In this document: in pieces, positions 47,868 to 48,415 of the stretch
Position numbering within the stretch: the first letter of the stretch is position 1
Layout of the letters: every line of letters starts with the position of its first letter
IMG/VR virus record: IMGVR_UViG_3300017779_005865
Span: 1-48,415 of that record
Length of the DNA stretch: 48,415 nt
Origin: a virus
Reading direction: 5' to 3' (one strand)
The notes under the pieces: generated by a model
What the model was told of the DNA's origin: nothing
The model's input: the letters and a program-made list of their open reading frames with translations, nothing else
The model's database searches: none
Made by a program: the position numbers and the translations under genes

Positions 47868-48308
47868 TTACTTTGTTCCTGATGAACCAAATCCTCCTTC
47901 TCCTCTTGTGGATATTGATTCATATAAATTATTTTCTTCTACTAATTCTATGGTTGGATCACCTAGTGGTAATAGTACAAACTGAACTATTTTATCTCCT
48001 GCTGCAATTGTTTGGTATTCTGCACTTACATTGGTTAAGTTTATATGTAGTTCTCCTTGATAACCGCAATCAACTACACAAGCTCCTACATGTAATCCTT
48101 TTTTAGTGGCAACTCCAGATTTATTAAATGCTATTAAAGCATATCCTTCAGGTACATTTACCTTGATTCCACTTGGAATAAAACAAGATTCTCCAGGTGA
48201 TAGGTCAGTTTTACCATTGTAATCATTTGGTATAAAAAAATCTACACCTGCATCTGTTGTGTTTGCTCTGGTTGGAGTTTTTACATCTTTAATTTTTGTT
48301 ATTTTCAT
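47868..48308 (-). CDS. dut: dUTP diphosphatase
   Basis: A 146-residue trimeric-type dUTPase with all five motifs: DAGVDFFIP, NKSGVATKKGL (uracil side), VVDCGYQGELHI, AGDKIVQFVLLP and the flexible tail RGEGGFGSSG. It converts dUTP to dUMP and pyrophosphate, keeping uracil out of DNA. Its ATG overlaps the stop of the partial gene upstream (ATGA). It fits with the other nucleotide genes. Confidence 0.95.
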   Translation of the reverse strand: MKITKIKDVKTPTRANTTDAGVDFFIPNDYNGKTDLSPGESCFIPSGIKVNVPEGYALIAFNKSGVATKKGLHVGACVVDCGYQGELHINLTNVSAEYQTIAAGDKIVQFVLLPLGDPTIELVEENNLYESISTRGEGGFGSSGTK

Positions 48309-48415
48309 TTCTTTTTCTCCTTAATATAGTTATCTAAACCGCCTAAATAAGCTACGCAGTCTAATAAATTGTCTTCTCTATAGTTATAAGAATGCCTAGA
48401 TAGTTTTAGAGCTAC
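48305..48415 (-). CDS. C-terminal fragment of a small helical protein
   Basis: Only the last 36 residues lie in the window: VALKLSRHSYNYREDNLLDCVAYLGGLDNYIKEKKK and a TGA at 48305-48307. The pattern (K-L-x-R ... D-x-x-x-D-x-x-x-Y) recalls short phage DUF6378/MazG-like proteins, but too little is present for a firm call. The N-terminus is beyond the window edge. AGGAG for the dUTPase lies in its last codons. Confidence 0.55.
   Translation of the reverse strand, partial: VALKLSRHSYNYREDNLLDCVAYLGGLDNYIKEKKK

Noticed and set aside
1-48415. CRISPR array, insertion sequence or integrase
   Set aside because: No regularly spaced repeats, transposase or recombinase motifs were seen on either strand.

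Overview
This window looks like part of a large, AT-rich, T4-like tailed phage genome. Every convincing protein gene lies on the minus strand. Neighbouring genes usually overlap by a few bases (ATGA or TAATG junctions), and the gene set mixes virion-associated, sugar-synthesis and replication genes: a family B DNA polymerase with T4 gp43-type motifs, GroES/GroEL, dUTPase and a RecB/Cas4-like nuclease. The host is probably a marine Bacteroidetes/Flavobacteriia. This is inferred from a secreted protein with a Bacteroidetes-style signal peptide at the left edge, a DUF2452-like protein, and small basic modules familiar from marine T4-like phages.

Region 1 (about 1-6,700) is a cluster of small genes. 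Seven consecutive or near-consecutive, otherwise unrelated proteins begin with nearly the same 9-11 residues (pattern M-x-K-L-x-N/D-I/L-L-x-E). This resembles the T4 capsid-targeting sequence that prohead protease gp21 removes after a (L/I)-x-x-E motif. The tagged proteins include a HAD phosphatase, an HExxH zinc peptidase and a PAP2 phosphatase, so I read the region as a cargo-loading set packed into the capsid and delivered with the DNA. An untagged thermonuclease-like gene, a zinc ribbon, a small membrane protein and an L,D-transpeptidase-like protein sit among them.

Region 2 (about 6,700-35,800) is a roughly 29-kb carbohydrate island. It holds a UDP-sugar dehydrogenase, a 4-epimerase, a WlbA-like dehydrogenase and WlbB-like acetyltransferase, three NeuB-like synthases, a NeuA cytidylyltransferase, an SpsF-like cytidylyltransferase, two DegT-type aminotransferases, a class IV aminotransferase, three SDR enzymes, a cupin, an AP-endonuclease-like sugar isomerase, FkbM and other methyltransferases, and about eleven glycosyltransferases. 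Together they could make and transfer nonulosonic (sialic-like) acids and amino-uronic sugars. At 19,460-19,608 the island contains a strange tRNA-like element: two cloverleaves whose halves are interleaved, so that one is circularly permuted and nested in the anticodon arm of the other.

Region 3 (about 35,800-48,415) holds replication and host-takeover genes: a ribbon-helix-helix protein, a SLOG-like protein, a cysteine synthase, a RecB-like nuclease, a MazG-like fragment, GroEL/GroES, DNA polymerase, a possible thymine-hypermodification protein with a HAD partner, myo-inositol-1-phosphate synthase, an SGNH-like protein and dUTPase. Eight intergenic gaps in regions 2 and 3 share a promoter-like AT motif. 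One clear intrinsic terminator is present at 38,676-38,711. There is no gene-free stretch over 300 bases.
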